Part shown: positions 8,818 to 19,799 of the stretch, in pieces | Numbering within the stretch: position 1 is the first letter of the stretch | How the letters are laid out: each line of letters starts with the position of its first letter | Assembly: GCF_020497125.1 (NCBI RefSeq) | Contig: NC_059094.1 | Location: 815,203-879,202, forward strand | Reading direction: 5' to 3' | Origin: Mauremys mutica | Lineage: Eukaryota; Chordata; Testudines; Geoemydidae | Length of the DNA stretch: 64,000 nucleotides | Made by a program: the position numbers and the translations under genes | Notes under the pieces: generated by a model | Database searches by the model: none | Seen by the model: the letters and a program-made list of their open reading frames with translations, nothing else | Told to the model about the DNA's origin: nothing

Positions 8818-10470
8818 TGCAGGGGGTTAATGACAGGGAGGAGACTCAAGGCCTTTTTGTTCTCTTTTAAGACCAAGTAAATAAGTCATAACCACTTATA
8901 TGTTTGATGGATTTTGCTGCTTCTCTGCATTAATGAGGCAAGTATGAAGCCTCATTCAAAGACCAGGGGTCACTATATTACTGCACAGTCAATCAATGCA
9001 GTCAATCAATGCAGTTGTAGATAAATCTCTGCATTATGCATTTTTGTATAACTTGTATATGACTTTGTATTGAACCTTGGTAATATGTTATAGCGGGCCC
9101 CTAAGGTAGTGTAATTAAGGTAAAAGAAAAGTGTCTTTTTGCTAGAAGTAGAATAAGATCTCCCCCCACTTGGTAATCAACTGCCCTGTTGAATGAATGA
9201 GGTGTGACTGAGCAAGGCGTGGAGGGCAGTACCTCCAGACAGCTGCAATCCTTGGAGAGGGGCTGGCAGCCCAACCAAGGACAATCAAGCTTGGCAAGTG
9301 GGCTGACTAGAGAAGAGCAGACATACTGATGGCCTCGGGGATAAGAAGCAAACACCTTCCTGTGGGAACAACCCCCAGCCCAGAGAAAAGCAGCTAGAAG
9401 GACCAACAGACACAGTCACAGATTTTGAATCTGGGAGATTTGCCCCTCTCCATCCACCGACTCGCTGCTTGCCTCCTCACCCCCCCACCCCAAGTATAAA
9501 GCCTCATTCAAAGACCCAAGGAGTCATTATATTACTGCACAGAGCCCTCCCCCCCCGACGAACTCTGCCCCTCACCTGCCTCAGGCTCTGCAAGGGAGTT
9601 TGGGTCGGGCGAGGAGGTCTGGGGTGCAGGCCCTGGGTTGGGGCAGGGGTTTGGGGTGTGGGATGGTTGGGTGCTGGGTGCAGGCTCCAGGCTGGGGCAC
9701 AGGGTGGGGGTGCAGGATGGGTGGAGGCAGGGGCGACTCTAGGCACCAGCAAAGCAAGCAGGTGCTTGGAGCAGCCCATTTGCAGGGGCGGCAGCCAGCA
9801 GGGATCCAGCCTGGGAGCTGAGAACCAACAGGGGGCCCTGGGAGCTGTAGTTCCTTGGTTAGCTCCCTGCCTATAGAGCCAGCTCTGGAGCAGGAAAAAA
9901 ACTACATTTCTCAGCATTCCCTTGGCCGCTATCAACAGGAAAGGCAGGGGGAGGGAGTATGGTAGCTGAAACCTCAAGCTGCAGCTTGCTGTGAATGGAG
10001 AGCTCACTGCTAGAGCGGGGTGGCACTGTGAATGGGGAACGAGTGTGCCCAAGTTGTAGAAGGCTTTGCCCTAGATATCCCCTTCAGAAGACATCCCCAG
10101 ACTGGATTAGAGATACTGGTGTGACCTCACCTTGCAGCCCCCAAGGAAGGAATTGGGTGGACTAAATGGACAGTTCCCCTCTTTATCTGAATCCTAGCAA
10201 GGGAGGTACGTGGATCCCACTAGAATTTAAGAGTAAGGGAGGAGAGGCTCTACTGGACCTGGGCAGCTTTAGATACAGTACCAGGCACGTAGAGGATTTC
10301 CTCTTCTGAGCCATCGAACCAGAAATTGACTTTTCCTTTCCAGATTTAGCTAATATTCAGAAAGGGAATCTAGCACCTGCCTTCCAGATTTGAACACCCT
10401 CAAAATTCAGGAGTGCTGAAGCTCAATTTGGGCAGCTGTTACTTCATTTCTCCCAAATCAAATATACTGA
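8818..10470. repeat. Left arm of inverted repeat IR-4
   Basis: Reverse complement of 50688-52341 with a coordinate sum of 61,158 at both ends of the block, hence collinear without large indels. Homology stops at AAATATACTGA (10470), where sequence of the subfamily-b unit begins. The partner lies about 40 kb away on the far side of the minisatellite. Confidence 0.9.
9590..9990. mobile_element. hAT-like non-autonomous element, one end visible
   Basis: CAGGGGCGACTCTAG at 9728 resembles the terminal CAGGGGCGGCTCTAG of the complete hAT-type element at 41229-41637, and is preceded by a G-rich imperfect tandem repeat. The other end and the target duplication are not clear. Mirrored at about 51170-51565. 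Confidence 0.4.
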
Positions 10471-13400
10471 CAGGGAGGAGACTCAGGTCCTTGTTGTTCT
10501 CTTTTAAGACCAAGTAAATAAGTCATAACCAGTTATATGTTTGACAAATTTTGCTGCTTCTCTGCATTAGTGGTCTCTGAGCAGTTCTTGATTCTCTCTA
10601 ACATTGCAGTTCTCCTCAAATACTGGCTCAAAAACTGTGGAGCTGCAGTAGTGCTGGGGCAGTGATCCCCACCAGTGACCTGGGCCATCCTTTGAGCTCT
10701 CTGGTGAGACCCCTCAGCCTTCCATCCTCAGTCTCTACCCTGATTGTCTGAGCAGGGCATTAATGACAGGGAAGAGACTCAAGGCCTTTTTGTTCTCTTT
10801 TAACACCAAGTCATAACCAGTTATATGTTTCATGGACTGTGCTGCTTCTCTGCATTAGTGGTCTCTGAGCAGTTCATGATTCTCTCTAACATTGCAGTTC
10901 TCCTAAAATACTGGCTGAATAATTACTGTGCACACTTGTTGGACTGGAGCTCATCTAAGAGCACTTTATTGAGGTCATTCAATGTATGAAATTCAAGATC
11001 CGACGGTTAATTTGAAAATCAGGGCTCTGGGGGTCCTATTCCGAATTCAGCCATTGACTGGCTTTGTGACCTAAGACAAGTCAATTCTCCTTTCTCAGCC
11101 TGAGCGTCTCCCTCTTTCAAGTAGGGATAATAATGATCCGCTCCTACCTACCTCAACACACTCACTCTTCCCAAACACACACACACACTGTCTCTCCACA
11201 CACACAAACAGTAGGATGACCCCGGAACAATGGGATAGAGAAACCTGCATCACTGAAAGTGCGGCCACAAAGACACCACACACCAGCTTCCCCTAGCTGG
11301 CAAGAATCAAACTTCCACAGAAAGATCCCTATGGTATCGTAGGCCAGCTTCCTAAGGCCTCAGCCTCAACCACTTAACACAGGGACCTTTCTACACTCTG
11401 GTTCTGTTCTAACGGAAGGATCATTTCCAAGTGTTCGCTCAGACCAGCTTGCCCAGCACCCTCACTGCTGTGCATCTCCGTATGTGTGGCCATGGCTGAA
11501 CAGCAAGAATTCCTGCCCATTTCCCTTCTGGCTGGAGCATGGTTAGAGTGAGTTTGTGGTTAATGATGTTGCTGTAGATTGTTGGCTTCCTGCCTTGGCA
11601 ATTCAGACAGTCCCTTTTCCCAACATATCTCCAGCACATCAGTTCCTGGCTGGGTCTCCTGGCAGTGGAAAACATAAGAACATAAGAAAGGCCGTACTGG
11701 GTCAGACCAAAGGTCCATCTAGCCCAGTATCTGTCTACCGACAGTGGCCAATGCCAGATGCCCCAGAGTGAGTGAACCTAACAGGCAAGGATCAAGTGAT
11801 CTTCCTCCTGCCATCCATCTCCATCCTCTGACAAACAGAGGCTAGGGACACCATTCTTACCCATCCTAGCTAATAGCCATTTATGGACTTAGCCACCATG
11901 AATTTATCCAGTTCCCTTTTAAACATTGTTATAGTCCTAGCCTTCACAACCTCCTCAGGTAAGGAGTTCCACAAGTTGACTGTGCGCTGCGTGAAGAAGA
12001 ACTTCCTTTTATTTGTTTTAAACCTGCTGCCTATTAATTTCATTTGGTGACCTCTAGTTCTTGTATTATGGGAATAAGTAAATAACTTTTCCTTATCCAC
12101 TTTCTCAATGTCACTCATGACTTTATATACCTCTGTCATATCCCCCCTTAGTCTCCTCTTTTCCAAGCTGAAGAGTCCTAGCCTCTTTAATCTTTCCTCG
12201 TATGGGACCCTCTCCAAACCCCTAATCATATTAGTTGCCCTTTTTTGAACCTTTTCTAGTGCTAGAATATCTTTTTTGAGGTGAGGAGACCACATCTGTA
12301 CACAGTGTTCGAGATGTGGGCATACCATGGATTTATATAAGGGCAATACTATATTCTCCGTCTTGTTCTCTATCCCCTTTTTAACGATTCCTAACATCCT
12401 GTTTGCTTTTTTGATCGCCTCTGCAGACTGCGTGGACATCTTCAGAGAACTATCCACAATGACTCCAAGATCTTTTTCCTGACTCGTTGTAGCTAAATTA
12501 GCCCCCATCATATTGTATGTATATTTGGGGTTATTTTTCCCAATGTGCATTACTTTACATTTATCCACATTAAATTTCATTTGCCATTTTGTTGCCCAAT
12601 CACTTGGTTTTGTGAGAGCTTTTTGAAGTTCTTCACAATCTGCTTTGGTCTTAACTATCTTGAGTAGTTTAGTATCATCTGTAAACTTTGCCACCTCACT
12701 GTTTACCCCTTTCTCCAGATCATTTATGAATAAATTGAAAAGGATTGGTCCTAGGACTGACCCTTGGGGAACACCACTAGTTACCCCTCTCCATTCTGAG
12801 AATTTACCATTAATTCCTACCCTTTGTTCCCTGTCTTTTAACCAGTTCTCAATCCATGAAAGGACCTTCCCTTTTATCCCATGACAACTTAATTTACGTA
12901 AGAGCCTTTGATGAGGGACCTTGTCAAAGACTTTCTGGAAATCCAAGTACACTATGTCCACCGGATCCCCCTTGTCCACATGTTTGTTGACCCCTTCAAA
13001 GAACTCTAATAGATTAGTAAGACACGATTTCCCTTTACAGAAACCATGTTGACTACTGCTCAATAATTTATGTTTTTCTATGTGTCTGACAATTTTATTC
13101 TTAACTATTGTTTCAACTAATTTGCCCTGTACCGACGTTAGACTTACCGGTCTGTAATTGCCGGGATCACCTCTAGAGCCTTTTTAAATATTGGCGTTAC
13201 ATTAGCTAACTTCCAATCATTGGGTACTGAAGCCCATTTAAAGGACAGGTTACAAACCTTAGTTAATAGTTCCGCAACTTCACATTTGAGTTCTTTCAGA
13301 ACCCTTGGGTGAATGCCATCTGGTCCTGGTGACTTGTTAATGTTGAGTTTATCAATTAATTCCAAAACCTCCTCTAGTGACACTTCAATCTGTGACAGTT

Positions 13401-14427
13401 CCTCAGATTTGTCACCTACAAAAGCCAGCTCAGGTTTGGGAATCTCCCTAACATCCTCAGCCGTGAAGACTGAAACAAAGAATTCATTTTGTTTCTCCGC
13501 AATGACTTAATCGTCTTTAAGCGCTCCTTTTGTATTTTGATCGTCCAGGGGCCCCACTGGTTGTTTAGCAGGCTTCCTGCTTCTGATGTACTTAAAAAAC
13601 ATTTTGTTATTACCTTTGGAGTTTTTGGCTAGCCGTTCTTCAAACTCCTCTTTGGCTTTTCTTATTACACTCTTGCACTTAAGTTGGCAGTTTTTATGCT
13701 CCTTGCTATTTGCCTCACTAGGATTTGACTTCCACTTTTTAAAGGAAGTCTTTTTATCTCTCACTGCTTCTTTTACATGGTTGTTAAGCCACGATGGCTC
13801 TTTTTTAGTTCTTTTACTGTGTTTCTTAATTTGGGGTATACATTGAAGTTGGGCCTCTATTATGGTGTCTTTAAAAAGGGCCCACGCAACTTGCAGGGAT
13901 TTCATTTTAGTCACTCTACCTTTTAACTTTTGTTTAACTTTTGTTTAACTAACCATCTGCTTCCTCACCATGGGGAACAGGGGCAGAAAATGCTTTTTAA
14001 AAAGCCTTTTGAAAAGTAAAAAGTAAAACAAGCCAAGCAACCCCCTCCCTTGCTTTGTGCTGGGTGCCCAGCTGTGGGCTTGTGTGTGGGGGGAAGGGGG
14101 GCTGGCGGGAGAGGTGTTCTGAGCACACTCCGGTCAGGGAAGGGATGGAGTTGGCCAAAGGGGCAGGTTGAATCTTTAGCAGAGAATTCCTTTCTCCATT
14201 GTGTTAGCTAAGCGTTGCTATTAAATGTCAGCATTTGAAACAATCTGATTCTAATCTCCCTGCCATCTCTGTTGCTGTAGTTCTCACATCCTCTGCTCTT
14301 GTGATGTCACCACAAAACATGGTATCTTATTCCCAAAGTGTCCTGTGGGTTAGACAGGACTTAAGTTTATAAGGTAAAAACTGAGCATAACTCCTTCCCT
14401 TCCCCCTTTTGACTTAGGAAAAATAAA
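10471..14427. repeat. Left arm of inverted repeat IR-2
   Basis: Reverse complement of 24511-28625. The arm carries a ~2.3-kb CR1 in the middle. Relative to its partner it has an extra ~291 bp (10629-10919), a second partial copy of the subfamily-b unit inserted between two TACTGGCT motifs, and lacks the 400-bp CR1 insertion found at 26171-26570. Confidence 0.9.
11673..13950 (-). pseudogene. CR1 LINE ORF2, left copy, inactivated
   Basis: On the minus strand it encodes the linker, reverse transcriptase and carboxy-terminal region of a CR1 ORF2, then the 3' UTR ending in repeated ATAAGAAC complement. Visible motifs are [48 protein letters not shown] and the catalytic box as FTDDTKLL. Amino-terminal endonuclease sequence is absent (5' truncated). 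Breaks are a frameshift near 13177-13182 shared with the right copy, and a private AAA to TAA stop at 13507-13509. The main open frame is 11870-13063. It is a dead element used here as a marker of duplication order. Confidence 0.92.
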
Positions 14428-14456
14428 TCAGTGGGGTCTGCTGTGTAAGGGCTGAA
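14428..14456 (-). other. 29-bp templated insert at a breakpoint
   Basis: These 29 bases are the exact reverse complement of 21358-21386. They join the end of the IR-2 arm (GGAAAAATAAA) to the start of the direct copy at 14457. The same bases occur in place about 900 bp upstream of the homologous point in the intact copy. Microhomology of one to two bases is visible at each side, as expected of replication template switching. Confidence 0.8.
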
Positions 14457-15774
14457 CTATGGTTAAGAAAGCCTATCACTTTTCTTTTGGCTGCAAAATT
14501 GGAGATCAGGTGTGTGTTGGAAGCAATGAGTGTGGCAATCTCAGTGAACCGACGGAGGGTGACGGTGGTCAGAGAGAGACAACGGAAGGTTAAAGGGGCA
14601 ACGATGGGCATAACGATGATGATTGTGTTGTATTTCATTCCTTAGATCTGGTGCCAGCGCCCGTCCCTTTAGCCTTGTAGTTTACCAAGAGTAAAACTAA
14701 ATATCTGTTGAGATACAAGGGAGAGTCTGTGTCCATCCCTGCTAGCTGCACAGGGGTTTGACATTGCTGCTTTCAATCCTCCGGCTCTGCCGAGACAAGG
14801 AACAATTCAGGCGGTCACTGAACTGAAGGAGGGAGATGATTTTCTGACAGGGAGGGACGGCTCCTCTTAAAGGTGTTTGGCAGGCAGCCTCCTTCCCAGG
14901 TCTGTCCCGACAACACCCAGTTGAAAGGGGACCCTCCCCAGCCCTCCTCAGCCCGGTGAAAACGAGCGAGTGAGTGAGCGTGGGGGAGAGCGAGCGACAG
15001 AGGGAGATGGATTGAGTGGGCCGGGACCTCGGTGAAGGGGCAGGATGAGGGTGTTCAGTTTTGTTGGGTCAGAAAGTTGGCAACCCCAGATCCAGGGGAA
15101 ACAACTCAAACGCCCAATGAGTCTGGCCAGGGGCAGGACATCAGCTTTGAGGGGTGGGGTGGGTGTGGCATTGACATCACAAAGGCCTTTTGCAGGTATT
15201 CCGCCTATTGGGCAAAGGTGGTGGGGAGGGGGTGACCTCACAGAGAGACCCCGACATCAGCCAGGCAGGACAGAGGTGCAGGGCCAGGCCAGTCTCTGAG
15301 ACCTCCCGGCTTTGCTGCTGCAAGTCTCCTTCGCGAGGTCTCTCCTCGAGGGCTGAGAGAGAATTAGGATTCAGAGTTGTGAGCATGAGGAGGAACCTCT
15401 GTGGAGTTTTCTCCTTTCCTACCACTGATTGTGCCGAAAACAAACTTCCCTTTGAGAAGGTAAGAGGCTCAGAGAGGTTTGGAACCTGTTCCGTCTGATC
15501 CACCTGGCGCAGGCAGCATTCTAGGCCCAGAAAACACTGGCTTCAGGTTGCAGAATTTGATTTCCTCCCTAGGTTTTGATGGTTGGAATCCCTGGGGACA
15601 TTGGGGTGCATCCTTTTTGGTTTATCTTTTCCTCTTTCCTCCCTCCTTTCTCCTCTTCTCTTGCTTCTTTTTTCCCTTTTCCAGCTTCCCTCCCTCTACC
15701 TAGGAGGGACGGGTCTGGAGTGCGGGCAGGGGAGGGGTATTGCTCTCATTGCGGGAGGTCCTCACCAAGAGGTG
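14457..15774. repeat. Direct copy of 22304-23621 (also inverted at 36640-37950)
   Basis: Collinear with 22304-23621 from CTATGGT to GACCAAGAGGTG-type sequence, with scattered substitutions. It covers 14948-15240 and the 5' part of a subfamily-a unit. At 15460-15461 a splice-donor-like site (GAGAAG then GTAAGAG) is conserved with 23307-23308 and, on the minus strand, 36943-36944. Confidence 0.9.
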
Positions 15775-15974
15775 ACTCACTGCCAGGCACACCGGGCTGT
15801 TAGCTGCACCCACTGTCCTTGCCGGGGCCCCTGCTGAACCCTGGGCGGCTGCACTGCCGTGCTGGAGTGACTCTGCAGTGGGAGAAGCTGCTGTGGAGCA
15901 AGGTAGAGCAGGTGCAGGAAGGAGACGGGGTCACTATTCACATTCTGAACTGCACAATTTTCCAAATTTGGGAA

Positions 15975-16180
15975 TAGATTCATAGACTTAAGGTCAGAAG
16001 GGACCATTATGATCATCTAGTCTGACCTCCTGCACAATGCAGGCCACAGAATCTCACCCACCCACTCCTGTAACAAACCCCTAACCTATGTCTGAGTTAT
16101 TGAAGTCCTCAAATCGTGGCTTAAAGACTTCAATGTGCAGGGAATCCACCAGCAAGTGACCCGTGCCCCACGCTGCAGAG
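15975..16180 (-). mobile_element. CR1-type LINE 3' fragment
   Basis: GATTCATAGACTTAAGGTC followed by AGAAGGGACCATTATGATC and TAGTCTGACCTCCTG is the reverse complement of a common sauropsid CR1 3' end. Short and 5' truncated; no frame kept. Confidence 0.65.
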
Positions 16181-16589
16181 GAAGGTGAATGTCCGAGAAC
16201 AATTCTAAGGGGAAGGTGAACGCAGAGCAGTGACACTCGAGATGCCCAGACCTCCAATGGGGGCAGCGTAGAAATTAATATTGGGAAGATCATTTGTGAA
16301 ATTAGTCCTCACTGACAAGCTTTGTCTCTGTTCCTATTTCACACAATGGTGTTAGTTAGAGGCATCAGGACAGGTTTTTACTATATTAATTAAACACTTA
16401 ATTTTATTTAACCAAGCCAAAAACTTAGTGTCACTTATTTTTTCTCTGTCCTAGCAAGAATGAATTGAATTTCATGACTTTCTGGAAAGTGCAGCGAGAT
16501 GAAATGTGGGGAATTCAGTCTGTGTGTTTGTGAGCTGATGTTTTCCTCTCACAGGTCAGTGCCTGCATTGAAATACCAAGAGGGATCTA

Positions 16590-16835
16590 AGGGCTGGTGT
16601 ACGCTGGGCACTGAACTGACAGAGCGACGTCTCTCAGGGTGTGAATCCCCCCTCCCCCCAAACCCATAGAGTTAAGGTGACCTAAGCCCTGGTTAGATAG
16701 TGCTAAAGAAAAGGAAGAATTGTTCTGTCAATGCAGCTATTACAGGGATGGGAAAACCCCTCCAGTCACTGTCTACTCCAAAGTGCTATAGCAGTGCCAC
16801 AGCAGCATTTTAAGTGTAGACAGAGTGAAGCTAGA
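16590..16835. mobile_element. Degraded non-autonomous DNA transposon (tentative)
   Basis: The pattern GACGTCTCTCAGGGTGTGAA, a central AACCC..GTTAAGGTGACC and a TTTAAGTGTAGACAGAG end is typical of an abundant sauropsid element with GTCTACAC-type ends. The left end is eroded and no target duplication was identified. Confidence 0.35.
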
Positions 16836-16907
16836 TCTGGCTCCAATTTGCACTGTGGATGCTCAGGCACTAAGACTACAATAATAACAACAACAGCACA
16901 GTGCTTG

Positions 16908-16989
16908 CGTAGTTGGCAGGATTTAAACCTGCATGAGGTGACCCCAAGGGATTTCTAGTCCATCGCCTTAACCACTCGGCCACAACTAC
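16908..16989 (-). pseudogene. tRNA-Ser(AGA) relic
   Basis: An 82-nt minus-strand sequence has the type II serine tRNA layout: acceptor stem GTAGTTG/CAACTAC fully paired with discriminator G, A box TGGCCGAGTGG, anticodon loop CTAGAAA (anticodon AGA), long variable arm, and T arm GCAGG/CCTGC. Two defects argue against function: the T loop reads TTTAAAT instead of TTCGAAT, losing the near-invariant C56, and the anticodon stem has one T-C mismatch. No run of four T follows on the minus strand. It could still be transcribed weakly. Confidence 0.75.
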
Positions 16990-17330
16990 TTGATGTACAG
17001 CTGTTCCACCGCATGATGATTCAGTTCTCACTGAATTGTCACTTCAAATTGTTTGCTCAGACCAGCTTCCCCAGCACACTCACGGCTGCGCATCAGTGTA
17101 AGTGTGTCCTGGGCTGAACAGTGAGAATTCCTGCCCATTTCCCTTCTGGCTGGAGCAGGCTGAGAGTGTATTTGTGTTAATGGCATTGCTGTAGATTGTT
17201 GTTCATTCCCCACTCTGACAATACAGGGAATAAGGGAATCTCTCTGATTTACCCTAACTACTTTTGTTGTTACAGTGGATGAAATGACATTTTCCCCTAT
17301 CCCTGCCCTGTTCCTGCTCTTTGTTATAGT

Positions 17331-18337
17331 TCAATATATTTTAACTGAGGAAAATGATAATAAAAATATCTGCTCTCCAGCAAAACTTGAAGCAACATCA
17401 AAGCAACTGGGAATGAAACAATTTGTTCCCGAAGGGGGAACTTGATGACTAACAATTGCTTTGAAATGGGGGAACAGTAAAACCGTGACGCTCAGGCTTT
17501 GGCCAGCCCTAATCAAGGCATTTCTCACATTCTCTCCCATGTGGATTGTCTGATGTCTAATAGGGAACGTCCTCTGATTGAAGCTTTTCCCAAATGCAGA
17601 GCATGTGTAGGGTCTCTCTCCACTGTGGATTCTACGATGTCTGACAAGGTTTGAGCTGTCAATGAAGGTTTTCCCACACTCAGAGCATGTGTAGGGTCTC
17701 TCTCCTGTGTGGATTCTACGATGTCTGCTCAGGCTAGAGCTCTGTTTGAAGCTTTTCCCGCACTCAGAGCATCCATAAGGTTTCTCACCTGTGTGGATTA
17801 TCTGAGGTGTGATAAGGGCTGACGTCCGACTGAAGCATTTCCCACACTCAGAGCACGTGTAGGGTTTCTCTCCTGTGTGGATTCTCTGATGCGCGACAAG
17901 GGCATATCTCCAACTGAAGCGTTTCTCACACTCAGAGCATCCATAAGGTTTCTCACCCGTGTGGATTCTCCTATGTGTGATAAGGTAGGAGCTCTGACTG
18001 AAGCTTTTCCCACACTCAGAGCACATGTAGGGTCTCTCTCCTCTGTGGATTCCCTGATGTGTGAAAAGGTCTGAACTCCCATTGATGCTTTTCCCACACT
18101 CATGCCATGTGTAGTGTGTCTCTTCCAAGTTGATTCTCTCGTGTGTAATAAGGTCTGAGAGGCTACTCAGGTTTTCCTCTTGCCTCTGCTGAGACTCACA
18201 GACTTTTGCTTTTTCTGGGAGTGCACAACTCTCGGAAACATTCCCTTTGGGTCTTCCTGATAATGTCCTATGTGGTTCTACTTGCTCAGCATCTTCCTGC
18301 TGGGGATTCTCCTCATTCTCACTCACCATCCCAACAC
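17331..18337 (-). CDS. KRAB-type C2H2 zinc-finger protein, finger exon (copy 1)
   Basis: Terminal exon of a KRAB zinc-finger gene, a family that binds DNA in the nucleus and usually represses through its KRAB domain. The exon begins at 18337 after the acceptor CTCCCATCAG; its first codon is split (G|GT) and matches the phase of the KRAB-B exon at 18746-18859. The spacer begins [16 protein letters not shown], typical of sauropsid members. Seven finger units follow, joined by TGEKPY/TGERPY linkers. Units 2, 3, 5 and 6 have all four zinc ligands; unit 1 has Cys to Trp, unit 4 His to Pro, unit 7 Cys to Phe. A one-base deletion after unit 7, relative to copy 2, removes the usual stop and adds about 60 unrelated residues. 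No KRAB-A exon was found. It may be a young pseudogene or a reduced but expressed gene. Confidence 0.85.
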
Positions 18338-18745
18338 CTGATGGGAGACAGAGAGAATCCAGACATAGGTCACTCCCTGCGCCGGAGAGAAAGGAAATCT
18401 CAGAGACAAGAAGGGAAAAAGGGATGAACAAACCAAAATACGTGTGGGAGAGATCAAACCTATCAGGAGCTCATTTTCCTCAAACCCTTCCCCAGACGAG
18501 AGAGGAAGGGATCAGTTCTGGGTGTGCATCTCACCACAACACTCAGGGGAAAGTGAGATTGGGGAGGGACCTGCTGCCAGTTGTCAGTTAGGGTAGGTGG
18601 GAAGCCATGAGTGACATCTGCCTAATGATTCCACATCTGAAGGGAACAATCCTGAACTTGCAGAGCTCACAAGGTCTTTGTAGGGCATCCCAAATGTTTC
18701 CTGTATTCATAGAGAGTTTTTGAGTTGGTTTAACCAATCCCTCAC

Positions 18746-18859
18746 CTGTGCAGGCAGCTCTCGGGAGCACGTCTTTCTCAGAGCCCTGGCGGTCTGGGAC
18801 CCACGGCTCTTCCCCTCGTTCCAGCTGCGAGATCACATCAGGTTTGGAATTTAGAAACC
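18746..18859 (-). CDS. KRAB B-box exon (copy 1)
   Basis: A 114-bp exon encoding [20 protein letters not shown], then VPDRQGSE and RAACTG, the KRAB B-box pattern. The acceptor is GGCGTAG at 18860-18861 and the donor is CACAG|GTGAG at 18741-18746. It ends in phase 1 (ACA G), which fits the finger exon. The intron to the finger exon is about 408 bp. The KRAB-A exon expected upstream (higher coordinates) is not visible up to the IR-3 boundary at 20728, so it is either far away or lost. Confidence 0.85.
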
Positions 18860-19259
18860 CTACGCCAGGCAAAGAAAACAAGGGAGGTCAGTGGAATTTG
18901 TGGGATACTTGTCACAAAGAATAGTCCACGGTTTTAACCCCAGCTCATTTTTAAGCAGTAACGTCCCAAGGCCAGCTTCCTTGGCTCAAAGTGGCAGGAG
19001 AGTTATTATTATTATAAATCATATGCATTGCCTTAGTTCCTAAGGACCAGCTAACAGTGGGTCCCCATTGTGCTAGGCAAAGTACAAACACAGAATATTA
19101 GATGGCCCATGCCCTAAACGATTTACAATCTAACTAGACAAGACAACCACAGAATGGGGGAAGGGGTAGAACCACCAGATAACGAAATAGATCTTAAGAT
19201 GCTTAAAGAAAATTTAGTTTGATAGCATCCTGTCTGGCAAGAAATCACTTATCAACAGT

Positions 19260-19790
19260 TGTGGTACCCTCATTTCTGTATTGTTTTATCTTTATGTCCA
19301 CCACTTTTCTGGTTCTGTAATTGTTTCTGCCAACGGTATAATTAATTTTGCTGGGTGTAAGTTAATTAGGATAGTAGGATATAATTGGTTAGGTAATTAT
19401 GTTGCAATACGTTAGGACTGGTTAGTTACATTTCAGTAAAATGATTGGTTAAGGTGTAGCTGGGAATATGACTATATAAACTGGGGTCAAACAGGAGGGG
19501 GAAGGGAAATTGGAATCAGGTTTATTAATGGGGGAAATGGGAACAGGGACACAGACAAGGCTCTGTGGCCTCAGAGCTGGGAAGGGGGATGCAGGGTAAA
19601 CGCTCTGCGGCCTCAGAGCTGGGAACGGGACACTGGGGAACAGACTCTCTGGGCGTACAGTGATAAGCCCCACTGGTGTGAAGGGCTTCGGAATCTGCTT
19701 GCTTGGAAATAACCCCAATAAACATCGCACTATCTGCCCTTCGGACTTCTGGTCTTTTGCTGCTTGCTGTCTGCGTGACAAGAACCAGGG
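19260..19790 (+). mobile_element. LTR of an endogenous retrovirus-like element
   Basis: It has a promoter-like organisation: AT-rich U3, ATTGGTTA CCAAT-type motif, TATATAAA at 19473-19480, and AATAAA at 19717-19722, with about 240 bp between. The ends are uncertain, and I saw no flanking gag or pol sequence. The related copy at 62200-62575 stops before the AATAAA signal. It is oriented opposite to the zinc-finger gene. Confidence 0.55.
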
Positions 19791-19799
19791 AAGTGGGCG

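Larger units (their letters stand above)
17226..19700. repeat. Zinc-finger locus, copy 1 (direct repeat with 55486-62575)
   Basis: The block from the 3' flank through the finger exon, intron, KRAB-B exon and part of the LTR upstream is matched in the same orientation at 55486-62575. Copy 2 is longer because of a Harbinger element, ~444 bp of extra flank (59902-60345) and a ~310-bp insertion at 61829-62140. The copies are clearly more diverged than the inverted-repeat arms, so this duplication is older. Confidence 0.85.

Noticed and set aside
9504..10052. 182-codon frame, nearly identical at 51106-51654
   Set aside because: Conservation is explained by the IR-4 duplication; the sequence is low-complexity hAT-like repeat, and the opposite strand has an equally long frame.
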